Below are positions 57,159 through 64,000 of a stretch of DNA of 64,000 nt, piece after piece (the first letter of the stretch is position 1; the number at the start of each line of letters is the position of its first letter). The notes under the pieces were generated by a model. The model was not told the origin of the DNA. It did not search any database and was given only the letters and a program-made list of their open reading frames with translations. Location: positions 1 through 64,000 of the forward strand of contig CAJUGD010000001.1 in assembly GCA_910586205.1 (NCBI GenBank). Direction: 5' to 3'. This stretch comes from an uncultured Lachnospiraceae bacterium. Lineage in GTDB: Bacteria > Bacillota > Clostridia > Lachnospirales > Lachnospiraceae. The translations under genes were made by a program, and so were the position numbers.

Positions 57159-58235
57159 ATGTTTGACCGATTAGATGATATGTTGATCCACTATGAGGAG
57201 ATCATGCAGGAATTGAATGAGCCCGGGGTAGCGGACGACCAGAAACGTTTCCGCAGGCTGATGAAGGAACAGTCTGATCTTTTGCCGGTGGTGGAGGCTT
57301 ACCAGTCCTATAAACAGGCAAAGCAGGATATTGAGGACAGTCTGGCGCTTTTGGAGGAAGAAAGTGACGAGGATATGCGGGAATTGGCAAAGGAAGAATT
57401 GTCTGATGCCAAAAAGCGCGTGGAGAAGCTGGAGCAGGAGCTGAAGATTCTGCTTCTGCCGAAGGATCCCAATGATGATAAGAATATTATTTTGGAGATC
57501 CGGGCAGGGGCAGGAGGAGACGAGGCAGCGCTGTTTGCGTCGGAGCTGTACCGGATGTATGTAAGTTATGCAGAGAGCAGGCGGTGGAAGGTAGAGCTGG
57601 TTAGCTTGAATGAGAATGGAATCGGCGGTTTTAAAGAAGTTGTGGCCATGATCATCGGTAAGGGCGCTTATTCACTGATGAAGTATGAGAGCGGCGTCCA
57701 TCGTGTCCAGCGTGTGCCGGAAACCGAGTCCGGAGGCAGAATCCATACCTCCACAGCAACTGTGGCTGTAATGCCGGAGGCAGAGGATGTGGATGTACAG
57801 ATTGATATGAATGACTGCAGAATTGATGTAATGCGTGCGTCCGGCAATGGAGGACAGTGTGTCAATACTACGGATTCGGCTGTCCGCCTGACCCACATTC
57901 CCACAGGAATCGTCATATACAGCCAGACAGAGAAATCGCAGCTTCAGAATAAGGAAAAGGCATTTCGGCTTCTTCGCTCCAAACTGTATGATATAGAGAT
58001 GGAGAAGAAGATGAGTGCAGAGGCGGCGCAGAGGCGCAGCCAAATCGGAACAGGGGACCGATCAGAGAAAATCCGCACCTATAATTTCCCCCAGGGGAGA
58101 GTGACAGAGCACAGGATTAAGCTGACTTTATACAAGATCGATTCTGTTATGAACGGAGATATCCAGGAGCTTTTAGACAGCTTGATTGCGGCTGACCAGG
58201 CGGCAAAGCTTGCTAAGATGAATGAGAATGTATAG
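57159..58235 (+). CDS. prfA: peptide chain release factor 1
   Basis: A protein of 358 residues: FDRLDDMLIHYEEIMQELNE at the start, AGAGGDEAALFASELYRMY, HRVQRVPETESGGRIHTS containing the P-x-T stop-codon recognition motif (PET here), and RASGNGGQCVNTTDSAVRLTH with the GGQ loop. It ends translation at UAA and UAG. ATG 57159 follows AGGAGGGAAAT; the in-frame ATG 57126 would add an atypical extension. Confidence 0.95.
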   Translation: MFDRLDDMLIHYEEIMQELNEPGVADDQKRFRRLMKEQSDLLPVVEAYQSYKQAKQDIEDSLALLEEESDEDMRELAKEELSDAKKRVEKLEQELKILLLPKDPNDDKNIILEIRAGAGGDEAALFASELYRMYVSYAESRRWKVELVSLNENGIGGFKEVVAMIIGKGAYSLMKYESGVHRVQRVPETESGGRIHTSTATVAVMPEAEDVDVQIDMNDCRIDVMRASGNGGQCVNTTDSAVRLTHIPTGIVIYSQTEKSQLQNKEKAFRLLRSKLYDIEMEKKMSAEAAQRRSQIGTGDRSEKIRTYNFPQGRVTEHRIKLTLYKIDSVMNGDIQELLDSLIAADQAAKLAKMNENV

Positions 58236-58245
58236 GGGGCATTCT

Positions 58246-58983
58246 ATGGCAATATCTTATAAAAGCACCTTGCATGATCAGGAACGTATATTTACGGCGG
58301 CCTTTGGTCCATATGAGGAAAATGTCACGAAAGGTGTTTTGTATCACGGAGAGCAGAAGACGGGATTTTGCTTTTCTGGCTATTGGGAATTGGAGAGAAT
58401 TATGGAGGACTGCTTTAAGCGGCAGCAGTGTCCTCGCCTGGTAATGGATCCGCGGATGTTTCATGGGAGGGAAGCCGGAAGCTTGCGGGAAAGGGAAAGA
58501 AAAACCGGCGGGGCACAGGAAAATGAGAGGATTTATAAGATTCGTGTTACACAGCGTCAAAATGCAAGCTGGCAGGGGCTGCTTTTACAGGAGGGCAGAA
58601 AAGCATACCCATTTTCCAGTTTTTTGAAGCTTTTGGTGCGGCTGGACGGAGAGCTCCATAACTTGTCAGAGGAATGGTTAGACGGCGCTGCGGGAAAAGT
58701 ACAGCGAAGACAGCAGGTAGAACACTATCTAAGGCTCATGGTGCATTGCCCGGAGGATGTGACGGTTTTGGCAGACACCCTGGTATACCGTTTTTATGAA
58801 AAGGGGGAGAGCCGGACTTTTATGATTCAGCCTATGTTTTATGAGCATGACACTTGCCAGGGAAGGATTTACTGGAAAGAATGCAGAAGGCAGAGCAGCT
58901 TCCGAAGCTTTTTGGAATTGGCAGGCATGATGAATGCCGCAGCAGAAGGCAGCGGCTTTGATGAGGGAGAGAGAGTTATATAA
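58246..58983 (+). CDS. conserved-looking protein of unknown function
   Basis: I do not recognise this 245-residue protein. It is hydrophilic and mixed alpha/beta, without signal peptide or membrane segment. Notable parts are RIYKIRVTQRQNASWQGLLLQEGRKAYPFSSFLKLLVRLD, which looks like two strands and a helix in a repeated form near 95-130, and SFRSFLELAGMMNAA at the C-terminus, which resembles the earlier SFLKLL block. It is 10 bp after prfA with no terminator between, so it is probably co-transcribed. A strong terminator follows at 59015. Confidence 0.6.
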   Translation: MAISYKSTLHDQERIFTAAFGPYEENVTKGVLYHGEQKTGFCFSGYWELERIMEDCFKRQQCPRLVMDPRMFHGREAGSLRERERKTGGAQENERIYKIRVTQRQNASWQGLLLQEGRKAYPFSSFLKLLVRLDGELHNLSEEWLDGAAGKVQRRQQVEHYLRLMVHCPEDVTVLADTLVYRFYEKGESRTFMIQPMFYEHDTCQGRIYWKECRRQSSFRSFLELAGMMNAAAEGSGFDEGERVI

Positions 58984-59014
58984 ATGTACTATGGGAGTAC
59001 ATTATAAAAGGAGA

Positions 59015-59051
59015 AGGAGGTTCCTGTTAACAGGGGCCTCCTGTTTCTTTT
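59015..59051. terminator. bidirectional terminator between convergent genes
   Basis: AGGAGG-TT-CCTGTTAACAGG-GG-CCTCCT is a near-perfect palindrome (59015-59042) followed by GTTTCTTTT on the + strand. It separates the + strand prfA group from the - strand regulator whose stop is at 59050. Confidence 0.78.
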
Positions 59052-60255
59052 AGCCGGAACAGACAACCGGCAGAACAGACTGAACGGAGTAGGAGACTTC
59101 AAGGTCTTTGCGGAGATAGTTTTTTCTGTAATTGCGGATAATTCTCTGCATAACCATTTCACCATTTTCAAAGGAGGCAGACGGAAGCAGTACCATGTAC
59201 TGGCTTACGCTGTAGCGGGTATATACATCTCCGCGCCGAAGGGAGGAGCACACGGCATTATTTAAATGTCTCATAGCCCGGGCCAACACCGTTGCCTTAG
59301 GCAGAACTCCGTCTTCCTCAGATAAAGTCAAAAGCCCTAAAAAGACTGAGTCTCCGGTTCGCGCAATCGCTCTTTTTTCGATCTGATAAATATGGCGGAA
59401 GACCGTAAATTCGCAGCAGTAGGCGCCGGAGAGAAGGCTATGCTCCTCCATGGATGTCTGGATCAGGGACAGATTAGGGTTGATTCCATGTTTCTGATCC
59501 TGAATGATTTTGTATAAGCTGCCCATTCGCTCAGAGGGAGTGATGGCAAATTCATTGTAAAAAGAATCAGCCATGGTGCGATACTGGGTTAATGCCTGCT
59601 GCTGGCGGCCGCTGCGGTAAAGGGCATAAATCAAATAATATTGAAAATCTTCATTGAGGGCATTAATGGCAACGGCACGGCGGCATAGCTCTGCCATGGA
59701 TTCCCACTGTTCTTTTGCCAAAAGCAGTTGGACTTTCTGCAGGACAGCCTGTGTATATAGGTTTTGGTAATGGCGGCGGATGGGAAAGGTCCATGGTTCC
59801 CAGGCTGATTTGGGAAGAAAATCTCCTTTGTATAGATTTAATGCCTGGGTGAGCAGCTTAAGCTGATCCTCATAGGAAAGACCAGGAGCGCTGCTGGCTT
59901 TGCATAAATTTTCAAATTCAAAGACATCAAGAGAGAGGCTGATCTCATGATTCCAGTAGTAGGAGCCTTGCCCTTGACAGATAAGCTGCTGGGCAGGAAG
60001 GGAAAACGGCTCTAACAGCTTGCGGGTGCGGAAGACTAAGGTCTTTAACGCATTAGACGGGTTGACATGGCTGCTGCCGGACCAGATTATATCAACGAAT
60101 TCATGAGACGGTATCTTGCGGTTGTGGTAATAAATCAGGTACTGCAGAATATTCCAGGGTTTTTTTGCCTGCTGCTGCAGGTCTGTAATGGAGATGCTGC
60201 CAATGGACAGGCAAAAGCCTCCCAGCATCTGAACCTGTGCGGATAATTTTTCCAT
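59050..60255 (-). CDS. SARP/BTAD-type regulator with a C-terminal degenerate GGDEF-like domain
   Basis: A protein of 401 residues. Residues ~1-100 are an OmpR-like winged helix (KKPWNILQYLIYYHNRKIPSHEFVDIIWSG, NALKTLVFRTRKLLEP). Residues ~105-250 are the helical BTAD/TPR domain (LTQALNLYKGDFLPKSAWEPWTFPIRRHYQNLYTQAV, RRAVAINALNEDFQYYLIYALYRSGRQQQALTQY). The last ~130 residues, with FTVFRHIYQIEKRA and RRGDVYTRYSVSQYMVLLPSASFENGEMVMQRI, align with the GGDEF fold but have YSVSQY in place of GGDEF, so no cyclase activity is expected. It is divergent from the atp operon and could sense a ligand through that domain. Confidence 0.78.
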   Translation of the reverse strand: MEKLSAQVQMLGGFCLSIGSISITDLQQQAKKPWNILQYLIYYHNRKIPSHEFVDIIWSGSSHVNPSNALKTLVFRTRKLLEPFSLPAQQLICQGQGSYYWNHEISLSLDVFEFENLCKASSAPGLSYEDQLKLLTQALNLYKGDFLPKSAWEPWTFPIRRHYQNLYTQAVLQKVQLLLAKEQWESMAELCRRAVAINALNEDFQYYLIYALYRSGRQQQALTQYRTMADSFYNEFAITPSERMGSLYKIIQDQKHGINPNLSLIQTSMEEHSLLSGAYCCEFTVFRHIYQIEKRAIARTGDSVFLGLLTLSEEDGVLPKATVLARAMRHLNNAVCSSLRRGDVYTRYSVSQYMVLLPSASFENGEMVMQRIIRNYRKNYLRKDLEVSYSVQSVLPVVCSG

Positions 60256-60282
60256 AGATGATCCTCATTCTTTTTACTGTCG

Positions 60283-60311
60283 ATTATAGTAAAAGATTGT
60301 CAGGAAGTCCA
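60283..60311 (-). promoter_or_regulatory. candidate promoter of the SARP-type gene
   Basis: On the - strand TGGACT (60306-60311), a 17-bp spacer and TATAAT (60283-60288) stand 28 bp before the start codon. The divergent atp promoter lies 61 bp away. Confidence 0.5.
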
Positions 60312-60371
60312 GTAAAAATTTTCATTGAAGAAAGGCGATTCACACTTTTTTGAATCTTTTACTTTCAAGAA

Positions 60372-60400
60372 TAGACAAATCGAAAAAGATTGGTTATAAT
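60372..60400 (+). promoter_or_regulatory. promoter of the atp operon
   Basis: TAGACA (60372-60377), 17 bp, and a perfect TATAAT (60395-60400), 37 bp before the first gene at 60437. Confidence 0.75.
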
Positions 60401-60436
60401 AAGAGTTACATGCAAAATGTGGAAAGGGGTGGGAAC

Positions 60437-60745
60437 ATGAAATACAAAAAAAGTGTATTTCGCAGCTTGGCTATGGTGTCACAGCTTGGCTTTTGTGTAA
60501 TGGCTCCCATCTTTTTGTGCATATTTATCGGGTATCAGGTAGATTCCCGTTTTGGGATGAAGACTCTGGTGCCGCTGCTGATTCTGGGAGTGCTTGCTGG
60601 CGGCAAAAGCGCTTGGCATCTGGCGGTGAAGACTCTTGAGCAGGAGCGCAGAGAGGATGAAGAACTTCTGCGTGAGAGGCAGAGCCAGGTAAAGAGAACC
60701 GGAAGCAGCAGGCCAAAACAGCCGAGCCGGATTCAGAAAGGATAA
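60437..60745 (+). CDS. AtpZ/AtpI-like small membrane protein
   Basis: A protein of 102 residues with two membrane segments: SLAMVSQLGFCVMAPIFLCIFIGYQVDSRFG and TLVPLLILGVLAGGKSAWHL. It matches the AtpZ/'F0F1-ATPase subunit' family that precedes atpI in many Firmicute and other ATP synthase operons and may carry Mg or Ca or help c-ring assembly. ATG 60437 follows GGAAAGGGGTGGG. A charged tail follows the second segment. Confidence 0.75.
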   Translation: MKYKKSVFRSLAMVSQLGFCVMAPIFLCIFIGYQVDSRFGMKTLVPLLILGVLAGGKSAWHLAVKTLEQERREDEELLRERQSQVKRTGSSRPKQPSRIQKG

Positions 60746-60801
60746 ACGGGCCAGCGGGTGTTTTGGCATGTAGGAGACAAGCAGCAGGGAGGCAGATGAG
60801 A

Positions 60802-61260
60802 ATGGAATTGCTGAGCAGATCTACGAAACGACTTCTTGTGGAAATGTCTATTGGCATTATCTTATATAACCTGCTGCTGGGTGTGCTTGCATGGGTAATT
60901 CTGTCAGGTACCTCATACCAGGTAAGTTCAGTGCTGTGGGGACTTTTGGCAGGAGCGGTTGGTGCCATATTGATGTTGATCCATATGGCAGTGATTATGG
61001 AACGGGCCTTGGACAGCCAGAATGAAAGTTATGCCAATAAAACTACCGTGGTTCAGGGTATGATACGAAAGGTTATTTTAGTGGCAGCTCTTTTGCTTTG
61101 CTGGAGAGTGTTCCGGGTGAATCCTCTTGCCATGGTAATCGGTATCATGGGCATGAAGGCAGGCGCATACCTGCAGCCGCTGATTCACAAAATTTTATCA
61201 AAGGAGGACGAACCGCAGGCTTATGCAGGCGGGGAGGATTCCGGGACGGAAGCACCATAG
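60802..61260 (+). CDS. atpI: ATP synthase protein I
   Basis: A protein of 152 residues with four membrane segments and the form of AtpI: an early segment (SIGIILYNLLLGVLAWVIL), SVLWGLLAGAVGAILMLIHM, GMIRKVILVAALLLCWRVF and NPLAMVIGIMGMKAGAYLQPLI. AtpI helps c-ring assembly. ATG 60802 is chosen for spacing to GGGAGG; ATG 60796 and 60763 are also in frame. It ends 122 bp before atpB. Confidence 0.75.
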   Translation: MELLSRSTKRLLVEMSIGIILYNLLLGVLAWVILSGTSYQVSSVLWGLLAGAVGAILMLIHMAVIMERALDSQNESYANKTTVVQGMIRKVILVAALLLCWRVFRVNPLAMVIGIMGMKAGAYLQPLIHKILSKEDEPQAYAGGEDSGTEAP

Positions 61261-61382
61261 GAATATCAGGGCAAACATAAGGCCTTTAGATATTCCGAGC
61301 AGCTTTATGCTTTTGCTGTATCCGAAAAGGACAGAGCAAAAAGCCGGGAAGCTGGGACTATAGAAGGAAAGGAGGACAATAT

Positions 61383-62084
61383 ATGGGAATGATGATTTCC
61401 AATGAACCTGATTTTATGATACATGGCGTATTGCAGTATCAGGCGTTTGGTCAGGATTTTTGGATCACAACAAGTACCATAAGCATGTGGATTGTTACGG
61501 CTATTATTCTTCTGGTGGCAGTGCTTGCCAATCGGGCGCTGACAAAAGCCAGCGATGTGCCGGGGACATTCCAGAATGCCCTGGAGTATGCGTATGAGAT
61601 GCTGCAGAAGATGGCAGAAGGTATTCTGGCAGGGAATGCAAGGCGGTTCGTAAATTATATCGGAACCATCTTTCTGTTTATTCTGTTTTGCAATTTAAGC
61701 GGTCTTTTGGGGCTCCGGGCTCCGACAGCAGATTACGGCGTGACATTTTTGCTGGGAATGGTTACATTCTTTATCGTCAACTATCAGGGGATTAAGAATC
61801 GTAAAATTCGTCATTTTACCAGCCTTTTTGAGCCAACGCCAATTTTATTCCCGATTAATCTGATCGGTGAACTTGCCAATCCGCTGTCCATCTCTTTGCG
61901 TCTGTTTGCCAATCTGCTGTCAGGCGTGATTATTATGGGCTTGTGGTATGGAATGATGCCGATTTTTGTCAATATTGGTATTCCGGCAGCGCTTCATGTT
62001 TACTGCGACCTGTTTTCAGGATGTATTCAGACTTATGTATTCTGTATGCTGACCATGGTTTATATTAATGACAAAATGGAGTAA
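61383..62084 (+). CDS. atpB: F0F1 ATP synthase subunit a
   Basis: A protein of 233 residues and about five to six membrane segments. PINLIGELANPLSISLRLFANLLSGVIIMG contains the essential stator arginine (SLRLFAN). It forms the ion path with the c ring. Sequence begins MGMMISNEPDFMIHGVLQYQ; the start follows GAAAGGAGGAC. Confidence 0.95.
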   Translation: MGMMISNEPDFMIHGVLQYQAFGQDFWITTSTISMWIVTAIILLVAVLANRALTKASDVPGTFQNALEYAYEMLQKMAEGILAGNARRFVNYIGTIFLFILFCNLSGLLGLRAPTADYGVTFLLGMVTFFIVNYQGIKNRKIRHFTSLFEPTPILFPINLIGELANPLSISLRLFANLLSGVIIMGLWYGMMPIFVNIGIPAALHVYCDLFSGCIQTYVFCMLTMVYINDKME

Positions 62085-62180
62085 GGCGCCTGACAGGCAC
62101 TTACGGATGCCGGGACAGCCCGGCAGTTGGATTCGCTGTTTCATTATTATCACATTTAATTTTTTAGGAGGATTTTTACT

Positions 62181-62441
62181 ATGAACGGTATCTCAGGACA
62201 GGACTTTATCTTTGGTTGTTCCGCAATCGGCGCAGGTCTGGCGATGATCGCTGGTATCGGACCTGGTGTTGGACAGGGTATTGCCGCCGGACACGGCGCA
62301 TCTGCAGTAGGACGCAATCCGGGTGCAAAATCTGATATTACCTCCACCATGCTGCTTGGACAGGCGGTTGCAGAGACCACCGGTTTGTACGGCCTGGTTG
62401 TTGCTATTATCCTGATGTTCGTTAAGCCTTTCGGCGCTTAA
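62181..62441 (+). CDS. atpE: F0F1 ATP synthase subunit c, with a sodium-type binding site
   Basis: A hairpin protein of 86 residues. Helix 1 holds GLAMIAGIGPGVGQGIAAG with Gln32, and helix 2 LLGQAVAETTGLYGLVVAII with Val63, Glu65, Thr66, Thr67 and Tyr70. Gln32, Val63, Glu65, Ser66, Thr67 and Tyr70 form the sodium site in the Ilyobacter tartaricus c ring; here only 66 differs (Thr for Ser), keeping a hydroxyl. This suggests sodium coupling. It follows atpB by 96 bp with a TTAGGAGGA site. Confidence 0.95.
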   Translation: MNGISGQDFIFGCSAIGAGLAMIAGIGPGVGQGIAAGHGASAVGRNPGAKSDITSTMLLGQAVAETTGLYGLVVAIILMFVKPFGA

Positions 62442-62479
62442 AGACCGGGAGGAAATAGTGACGAAAGGAGGCTTGGGAT

Positions 62480-63013
62480 TTGTACACAATGACAGGTTTG
62501 GACAGACTGATAGGATTTGATCCGCAGTTGCTGCATGATTCGATACTGACCGGTATCAACATCTTTATATTGTTCTTTCTCTTATCCTACCTGCTCTTTA
62601 ATCCGGTGCGTGACGTGCTGGAGAAGCGTAAGCAGAAGATCGCCCAGGAGCTGGCCGCAGCCGCCGGGGATATGGCCAGTGCAAGCGCTTTAAAGGAGGA
62701 GTATGAGGCAAAGCTTAAGAATGTGAACAAGGAAGCAGAGGACATTCTGGAAGCGGCAAGGAAAAAGGCAAAGACCCGCGAGAATGAGATTATAGACGAG
62801 GCAAGGGCAGAAGCGTCCCGTATCGTCGAGAGAGCCAACCGGGAGATTGAGCTTGAGAAAAAGAAAGCCATTGATGATCTGAAGCAGGATGTGGTGAATA
62901 TTGCCTCACTGATGGCACAGAAGGCAGTGGGCAATTCTATTGATATCGTGATTCAGAATGCCTTGATTGACGAGACTTTGAAGGAAATGGGTGAGAGCAC
63001 ATGGCAAAGCTAG
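62480..63013 (+). CDS. atpF: F0F1 ATP synthase subunit b
   Basis: A protein of 177 residues with one N-terminal membrane segment (GINIFILFFLLSYLLFNPVRDVL) and a long charged coiled coil (EKRKQKIAQELAAAAGDMAS onward) that forms the peripheral stalk. TTG 62480 is used because AAAGGAGG lies 8 bp before it; the in-frame ATG 62489 is 17 bp from that site. It overlaps atpH by 13 bp. Confidence 0.93.
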   Translation: MYTMTGLDRLIGFDPQLLHDSILTGINIFILFFLLSYLLFNPVRDVLEKRKQKIAQELAAAAGDMASASALKEEYEAKLKNVNKEAEDILEAARKKAKTRENEIIDEARAEASRIVERANREIELEKKKAIDDLKQDVVNIASLMAQKAVGNSIDIVIQNALIDETLKEMGESTWQS

Positions 63014-63549
63014 TATCAAAGGTGTACGGCGATGCATTGTTTGAGACCGCTCTGGAAAAGGATCGGGTGGATGTGCTGTATGAGGAGGTATGTTCCCTGA
63101 TTCCCATTCTGCAGGGCAATCCGGAGCTGACAGCCCTTCTTAACAACCCGCGGGTGGTTAAGGAGGAAAAGGCTGACTTGATCCGGCAGATCTTTTCCGG
63201 AAGGGTGACAGAAGAACTGATGGGATTTTTGGCGGTTGTGGTTGACAAGGACCGTCAGAATGACCTAATGCCTATCTGCGAATACTTCATCGAAAGGGTG
63301 AAAGAATTTAAGCGGATTGGAACGGCAACTGTTACCAGTGCGGTAGAGCTCAGTGAGGACCAGAAGACACGCTTGAAGGAAAAGCTTCTTGCATCTACAA
63401 AATATGTTATGTTTGAGATGACATATCAGGTGGATCCGGCGCTGATCGGAGGCATGGTGATCCGCATAGGAGACCGGGTGGTGGACAGCAGTATCCGTAC
63501 CCGTATCTATGAGATGAAGAAGGAATTGTCACAGCTTCAGATGGCTTAG
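63001..63549 (+). CDS. atpH: F0F1 ATP synthase subunit delta
   Basis: A protein of 182 residues with AKLVSKVYGDALFETALEKDRVDVLYEEVCSL at the start, ELTALLNNPRVVKEEKADLI and the C-terminal VDPALIGGMVIRIGDRVVDSSIRTRI, the delta/OSCP signatures. It joins the stator stalk to F1. It overlaps atpF by 13 bp. Confidence 0.95.
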   Translation: MAKLVSKVYGDALFETALEKDRVDVLYEEVCSLIPILQGNPELTALLNNPRVVKEEKADLIRQIFSGRVTEELMGFLAVVVDKDRQNDLMPICEYFIERVKEFKRIGTATVTSAVELSEDQKTRLKEKLLASTKYVMFEMTYQVDPALIGGMVIRIGDRVVDSSIRTRIYEMKKELSQLQMA

Positions 63550-63615
63550 GGCAGGAACTGTATTGCACGTACATGGAATTATGGCAATTAACATTTCAGA
63601 AAGGGAAACAGCAAT

Positions 63616-64000
63616 ATGAATTTGAGACCAGAGGAAATCAGTTCTGTCATTAAAGAACAGATTCAGAAATATTCTACGAAGCTGGAAGTCTCAGATGTGG
63701 GCACTGTCATTACGGTGGCAGACGGTATTGCCCGGGTTCATGGGCTGGAGAAGGCTATGCAGGGAGAGCTTCTGGAGTTTCCGGGAGAGATCTACGGCAT
63801 GGTTCAGAACCTGGAGGAAGACAATGTGGGTGTTGTTCTTCTGGGTGATACCAGCAGCATCAGTGAGGGAGACATTGTAAAGACAACTGGCAGAGTGGTA
63901 GAGGTTCCGGTGGGAGATGCGCTGACCGGACGTGTGGTAAATGCACTGGGACAGCCCATTGACGGCAAGGGACCCGTGGAGACGGACCAGTTCCGCCGCA
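63616..64000 (+). CDS. atpA: F0F1 ATP synthase subunit alpha (N-terminal part)
   Basis: The first 128 codons are inside the window. MNLRPEEISSVIKEQIQKYS opens the alpha subunit, followed by the beta-barrel domain (VSDVGTVITVADGIARVHGL, MQGELLEFPGEIYGMVQNLE) and the start of the nucleotide domain (PVGDALTGRVVNALGQPIDG). The reading frame stays open to the window's end, so the Walker motif lies outside. It starts 66 bp after atpH. Confidence 0.95.
   Translation, partial: MNLRPEEISSVIKEQIQKYSTKLEVSDVGTVITVADGIARVHGLEKAMQGELLEFPGEIYGMVQNLEEDNVGVVLLGDTSSISEGDIVKTTGRVVEVPVGDALTGRVVNALGQPIDGKGPVETDQFRR

Noticed and set aside
1..64000. tRNA or rRNA genes, T-box leaders
   Set aside because: I looked for cloverleaf-like and T-box core sequences in the gaps and saw none I could support.

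Overview
The window looks like chromosomal DNA of an anaerobic, Gram-positive gut-type Firmicute, most likely Lachnospiraceae (Clostridium cluster XIVa). Supporting signs are purine-rich Shine-Dalgarno sites, the order rpmG-secE-nusG-rplK-rplA-L10 leader-rplJ-rplL, rho-rpmE-prmC-prfA just upstream of the F-type ATP synthase genes, a TRAP-fed hexuronate operon, and no outer-membrane genes. This is a judgement from gene content; no database was searched.

Bases 1-25020 are a visibly AT-rich surface-polysaccharide locus, all on the + strand. Its first part (142-8989) is unusual. Two hexapeptide-repeat acyltransferases are followed by a tightly packed, often overlapping run: FkbH-like glyceryl-ACP synthase, acyl carrier protein, a lipoylatable GcvH-like protein, a dihydrolipoamide dehydrogenase, a lipoate-protein ligase, two 2-hydroxyacyl-CoA-dehydratase-type subunits and their ATP-dependent activator. 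I infer that it makes a three-carbon acyl group from glycolysis on carrier proteins, alters it by ketyl-radical chemistry, and passes it to an amino sugar. The middle part has a priming sugar-phosphate transferase, a PIG-L deacetylase, an UlaG-like hydrolase, an ATP-grasp ligase, an SDR, LicD, a nucleotidyltransferase-kinase fusion, a SIS isomerase, a HAD phosphatase, a GT9-like transferase, a Wzy-like polymerase and a Wzx flippase. The locus ends in a phosphonate pathway: a three-domain nucleotidyltransferase/cytidylyltransferase/PEP mutase, an Fe-type phosphonoacetaldehyde reductase and phosphonopyruvate decarboxylase. With no transaminase present, this predicts CMP-activated 2-hydroxyethylphosphonate, with LicD as the likely transferase.

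Bases 25021-29435 are a junction: decayed hicAB remnants, a lipoprotein with an internal duplication, a 15-bp tandem repeat, a LacI-type regulator, repeated operator-like motifs and a 144-bp miniature inverted-repeat element with an 8-bp target duplication. Bases 29436-38814 are a hexuronate operon (uxuA, TRAP dctPQM, uxaC, an RraA-like protein, two amidohydrolases, a mannonate/fructuronate SDR and a NagB-like protein). The operon-distant uxaB lies at 48754 behind a cre-like site. A second miniature element of the same family, again with an 8-bp duplication, is at 38981-39051.

Bases 39168-64000 are housekeeping DNA: AIM24, DUF2156, GNAT, sirtuin, DUF951 and acyltransferase-3 genes; the ribosomal/secretion/antitermination cluster with L1-site and L10-leader signals; a cold-shock gene behind a perfect 25-bp inverted repeat; a polysaccharide deacetylase; rarA; a tiny hydrophobic toxin-like peptide; rho, rpmE, DUF1385, prmC, prfA; an unknown protein; a divergent SARP/BTAD-type regulator; and the start of the atp operon, whose c subunit carries residues of a sodium-binding site. 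No tRNA, rRNA gene or CRISPR array was seen.
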